NCBI RefSeq assembly: GCF_017939625.1
Contig: NZ_JAGKTC010000003.1
Coordinates: 186,001-250,000, forward strand
Reading direction: 5' to 3'
DNA from: Pseudoxanthomonas helianthi
Lineage (GTDB): Bacteria; Pseudomonadota; Gammaproteobacteria; Xanthomonadales; Xanthomonadaceae
DNA: 64,000 bases
The notes beneath the pieces are model-generated. The model was given only the letters and a program-made list of their open reading frames with translations, was not told the DNA's origin and did no database searches. How positions within the stretch are numbered: position 1 is the stretch's first letter; the number at the start of each line of letters is the position of its first letter. Shown in pieces: positions 60,707-64,000 of the stretch. The position numbers and the translations under genes were made by a program.

Positions 60707-63256
60707 ATGAAACTGAGCCGGCTCGTTGTATTGGGAGGTGCTTGCCTGGCGATCGGCCTTGCAGGTTGCGAAAGGCAGGCCGCCGAAACCGGACAAAAGC
60801 AAGCCGAGTCCGTCGCCACGCTGGCCGACTGGCCGCACGTCGACAGCGCGGTCGCCCGGGACGAGCAGCTCGAGGCGCGGATCAAGCAGATGCTGTCCGA
60901 AATGTCGCTGGCGCAGAAGATCGGCCAGATGACCCAGGCCGAGATCAAGACGATCACGCCGGAGCAGGTGCGCGAGTACTACATCGGTTCGGTGCTGAAT
61001 GGCGGCGGTTCGTGGCCGGGCATGAACAAGCATGCGGCGGTGAAGGACTGGCTGGCGCTGGCCGACCGTTACCACGATGCGTCGATGAACGTCGATGCCA
61101 AGGTGAAGATCCCGATCATCTGGGGCATCGACGCGGTGCACGGCAACAGCAATGTCTACGGCGCTACGCTGTTCCCGCATAACGTCGGCCTCGGCGCCGC
61201 CCACGACGCGGAATTGATCGGGAAGATCGGCGAAGCCACCGCGCAATCGACCCGCGCCACCGGCATCGGCTGGGTGTTCGCCCCGACCCTGGCCGTCGCG
61301 CAGAACACGCGCTGGGGCCGCAGCTACGAAAGTTTCTCCAGCGATCCCGCGCTGGTGAAGGAATACGCCTCCGCCTACGTCAAGGGTCTGCAGGGCGACT
61401 TGCATGGCGACGGCTCCGTCGTGGCCACGGCCAAGCATTTCATCGGCGATGGCGCCACCGACCAGGGCAAGGACCAGGGCAACGCCATCGTCGACAAGGC
61501 GACCATGATCAACGTGCACGGGCAGGGCTATTACGGCGCGCTCGCAGCGGGCGTGCAGACGGTGATGGCCTCGTACAACAGCTGGGACGACGTCGCCGCC
61601 AAGGTCGATTACGGCAAGATGCACGGCGCCCGGGCGCTGCTGACCGAAGCGCTGAAGGACAAGATGGGCTTCGACGGTTTCGTCGTGTCCGACTGGAACG
61701 GCATCGGCCAGGTGCCGGGCTGCAGCAACGCCAGTTGCGCCAAGGCGATCAACGCTGGCATCGACATGGTGATGGTGCCCGACGACTGGAAGGCGTTCAT
61801 CGCCAACACCACCCGACAGGTCGAAAGCGGCGAGATCCCGATGTCGCGCATCGACGATGCGGTCACCCGCATCCTGAGGGTCAAGTTGCGCGCGGGCCTG
61901 TTCGAACACAAACCGTCCGACAGCCAGTACGCGGGCAAGGAGGCGGCCTTGCAGCATCGCGACCTCGCGCGTCGCGCGGTGCGCGAATCGCTGGTGTTGT
62001 TGAAGAACGAAGGCGGCGCCTTGCCTTTGAAGCGCGGTCAGCGCGTGCTGGTGGTCGGCAAGGGCGCCGACAGCCTGCCCAACCAGGCCGGCGGCTGGTC
62101 GCTGACCTGGCAGGGCAGCGACAACGCCAACGCCGATTATCCGAACGCCGACAGCATCGTCGCCGGTTTCCGCGAGGCGCTGGGTGCGGAAAACGTGACC
62201 TTGCTCGCCAGCGCCGAAGGCGCCGATGCTTCGCAGTTCGACGCCGTGGTCGCGGTGATCGGCGAAACGCCGTACGCGGAAATGATGGGCGACATCGTGC
62301 CGTCCGACACCGTCGCGCACAGCCGTCGTTTCCCCGAAGACCTCGCCACCCTCCAGGCCGCGGCGAAGACCGGCAAGCCGGTGATCACCGTGTTCCTGTC
62401 GGGCCGTCCGCTGTATGCAAACGATCTTCTGAACCTGTCCAACGCCTTTGTCGCGGCCTGGTTGCCCGGCACCGAAGGCAAGGGCGTTGCCGACGTGCTG
62501 GTCGCCGGCGCCGACGGCAAGCCCGCGCACGACTTCCGCGGTCGCCTGACGTTCCCGTGGCCGAACCTGGCCTGTCCGGCGCCGAACAAGCTGGCGTTGT
62601 TCAAGCCCGGCTATGGCCTCGGCTACGCGAACCCGGGCAGCGTCGCGCAATTGCCGCTGGACAAGGCGCAGGCCTGCGGCGATTCGACCACGCTGGCGAT
62701 CTTCAACCTGTCCGACATGGCGCCGTTCGCGTTGCAGCTGTCGGCGGGCGGGCAGGAACGCGCCGTGGGAGGAGACCTAAACAAGACCAGTGAATGGCCG
62801 GAAGCGAACCCGGCGCTGCGCGTCGGCACGGTGCAGGTCAATACCCAGCAGGACGCGAAGGAAGTGAGCTGGCTGCGGCCTGCGCGCTTCTTCGCCCGCA
62901 ACACGGTTGCCCGCAACAACCTGACCGCGATGGCCGCCGCCGGGGCCACGCTGCAATTCGACGTGGTGGTGAAAAAACCCGCGAAAACGCCGGTTTTGCT
63001 CGGCATGGGCTGCGGCAAGGACTGCGGCGGCGCAGTCGACCTAGGCCCGGCGCTGGCGGGCTTCAAGCCCGGCGAGAAGCACACGATCAAGGCCCCGCTT
63101 GGTTGCTTCGCAACAAAGGGCGCCGATCTGTCCGCCGTCGAAGTGCCGTTCTCGATCGAAGCCGATGCGCCGTTCTCCGCGGCGTTCACCAGAATCCGCA
63201 TCGTGTCGGGTACCGCCGGCGAAGCGGATGTGCTCAAATGCGCCGCGCAACAATGA
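60707..63256 (+). CDS. Glycoside hydrolase family 3 beta-glucosidase lipoprotein
   Basis: The 849-residue product has a lipobox LAGC near residue 22, so it is probably anchored in the periplasm or outer membrane. The GH3 N-terminal barrel has IGQMTQAEIKTI, WGIDAVHGNSNVYGATLFPHN, ATAKHFIGDG and nucleophile D329 in FDGFVVSDWNG. The alpha/beta C-terminal domain has VLVVGKGADSLPNQ, GGWSLTWQG and VIGETPYAEMMGD. A last jelly-roll-like domain (from about 690) has LRPARFFARN. The length fits exo-beta-glucan glucohydrolases. It would cut oligosaccharides to glucose for the carrier encoded next. Confidence 0.94.
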   Translation: MKLSRLVVLGGACLAIGLAGCERQAAETGQKQAESVATLADWPHVDSAVARDEQLEARIKQMLSEMSLAQKIGQMTQAEIKTITPEQVREYYIGSVLNGGGSWPGMNKHAAVKDWLALADRYHDASMNVDAKVKIPIIWGIDAVHGNSNVYGATLFPHNVGLGAAHDAELIGKIGEATAQSTRATGIGWVFAPTLAVAQNTRWGRSYESFSSDPALVKEYASAYVKGLQGDLHGDGSVVATAKHFIGDGATDQGKDQGNAIVDKATMINVHGQGYYGALAAGVQTVMASYNSWDDVAAKVDYGKMHGARALLTEALKDKMGFDGFVVSDWNGIGQVPGCSNASCAKAINAGIDMVMVPDDWKAFIANTTRQVESGEIPMSRIDDAVTRILRVKLRAGLFEHKPSDSQYAGKEAALQHRDLARRAVRESLVLLKNEGGALPLKRGQRVLVVGKGADSLPNQAGGWSLTWQGSDNANADYPNADSIVAGFREALGAENVTLLASAEGADASQFDAVVAVIGETPYAEMMGDIVPSDTVAHSRRFPEDLATLQAAAKTGKPVITVFLSGRPLYANDLLNLSNAFVAAWLPGTEGKGVADVLVAGADGKPAHDFRGRLTFPWPNLACPAPNKLALFKPGYGLGYANPGSVAQLPLDKAQACGDSTTLAIFNLSDMAPFALQLSAGGQERAVGGDLNKTSEWPEANPALRVGTVQVNTQQDAKEVSWLRPARFFARNTVARNNLTAMAAAGATLQFDVVVKKPAKTPVLLGMGCGKDCGGAVDLGPALAGFKPGEKHTIKAPLGCFATKGADLSAVEVPFSIEADAPFSAAFTRIRIVSGTAGEADVLKCAAQQ

Positions 63257-63326
63257 GCCGGAGCGGGCGGCGTTCGCGCCGCCCGCGACACGACACGCAG
63301 ACACCAACCCAGGAGAGGGGTAGGGC

Positions 63327-64000
63327 ATGAGCAAGCAAACGACCCGATGGTCGCAGTTCCTGGTTTTGATCACGGTGTTCTTCTTCTGGGGCTTCGTCGC
63401 CGCCAGCAACGACATCCTGATCCCGGTGTTCAAGCAGGCCTTCGACCTCAAGCAATGGCAAAGCCAGCTGGTCTCGGTGGCGTTTTACGTCGCCTACACG
63501 GTCGGCTCGCTGATCTATTTCTTCGTGTCGAAGGCGATCAAGATCGACGTGCTCAACCGCATCGGTTACAAGAACGGCATCTGCCTGGGCCTGGTGATCT
63601 CGGCGCTGGGCACCTTGCTGTTCTACCCGGCGGCGAACACCGGTTCGTTCGCGTTGATGCTGTCGGGCCTGTTCATCGTCGCACTGGGCTTCTCGCTGCA
63701 GCAGATTGCGGCGAACCCGCTGGCCATCGTGATGGGCGACCCGAGCACCGGTGCGCAGCGCCTGACCATGGCCGGCGGCATCAACAACTTCGGCACCACC
63801 ATCGGCCCGCTGATCGTCAGCATCGCGATTTTCGGCAGCGTCGCCGCGGGCGGCACCACCGCCAGCATCGAAAGCGTGAAGACGCCATACCTGGTACTGG
63901 GCGCGGTGTTCATCCTGGTCGCGGTGTTCCTGTACTTCTCCTCGGTACCCAACCACATCGACCTGGAGCACCTGGCCGCGGAAGAGGCGGGCGACAGCGG
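63327..64000 (+). CDS. FucP-family sugar MFS transporter, 5' part
   Basis: The gene runs off the right edge after about 224 codons. ATG 63327 follows AGGAGAGGGG. Membrane segments include FLVLITVFFFWGFVAAS, VAFYVAYTVGSLIYFFV, LGLVISALGTLLFY, LMLSGLFIVALGFSLQQ and YLVLGAVFILVAVFLYF. The family motif is QQIAANPLAIVMGD...RLTMAGGINNFG, characteristic of FucP/GluP proton-coupled glucose or galactose transporters. It lies 70 bases after GH3 and completes the locus by taking monosaccharide across the inner membrane. Confidence 0.92.
   Translation, partial: MSKQTTRWSQFLVLITVFFFWGFVAASNDILIPVFKQAFDLKQWQSQLVSVAFYVAYTVGSLIYFFVSKAIKIDVLNRIGYKNGICLGLVISALGTLLFYPAANTGSFALMLSGLFIVALGFSLQQIAANPLAIVMGDPSTGAQRLTMAGGINNFGTTIGPLIVSIAIFGSVAAGGTTASIESVKTPYLVLGAVFILVAVFLYFSSVPNHIDLEHLAAEEAGDS

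Overview
The window looks like chromosomal DNA of a GC-rich gammaproteobacterium, most likely of the Lysobacter/Xanthomonas family. This is an inference from about two-thirds GC, two large TonB-dependent receptors, a sugar locus built as receptor plus glycosidases plus FucP-type carrier, tRNA-Val(CAC), and a REPIN-like inverted repeat. No phage, insertion sequence or CRISPR array is visible, and base composition looks even throughout.

Layout. 1-6100: two paralogous AmpD-like amidases flank a penicillin-binding-type serine hydrolase and a TonB-dependent receptor, a possible peptidoglycan-fragment cluster. 6174-8300: REPIN-like repeat, tRNA-Leu(UAA), FMN-binding glutamate-synthase-like protein, tRNA-Val(CAC) and a terminator. 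8469-11883: a SPOR-domain protein behind an unusual promoter, then a CadC-like winged-helix/TPR regulator. 12208-21483: M4 metalloprotease, a 1635-residue autotransporter, a TIGR03032-family protein, a secreted EF-hand protein, an unrecognised protein with translational overlaps, and an XRE regulator. 21850-35187 and 43097-55933: two giant ESPR-type autotransporters of 4445 and 4278 residues. Between them lies a Roc/Bvg-like signalling locus: REC-EAL phosphodiesterase, hybrid kinase with PAS repeats, two receivers and Hpt, BvgA-like LuxR response regulator, a stand-alone Hpt homologue that has lost its phosphorylatable His, and a sulfotransferase. 56076-64000: a beta-glucan-type utilisation locus (GH30, TonB-dependent receptor, GH3, FucP-like transporter) with a LacI-type palindrome over a promoter.

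The most interesting signal is a shared promoter architecture. A 16-bp element TAGGANN-TTTCCCAAT, followed at exactly the same distance by a TANNAT-like -10, occurs four times: before both giant autotransporters, before the His-less Hpt gene and before the SPOR gene. The element is a partial inverted repeat resembling sites of RcsB/BvgA-class response regulators, and such a regulator is encoded between the two autotransporters. I propose a surface-adhesion regulon: c-di-GMP phosphodiesterase plus phosphorelay plus LuxR regulator drive giant adhesins, with a pseudo-Hpt as feedback element. The giant adhesins carry cysteines only in regularly spaced pairs, suggesting disulfide-stapled beta-solenoid rungs.
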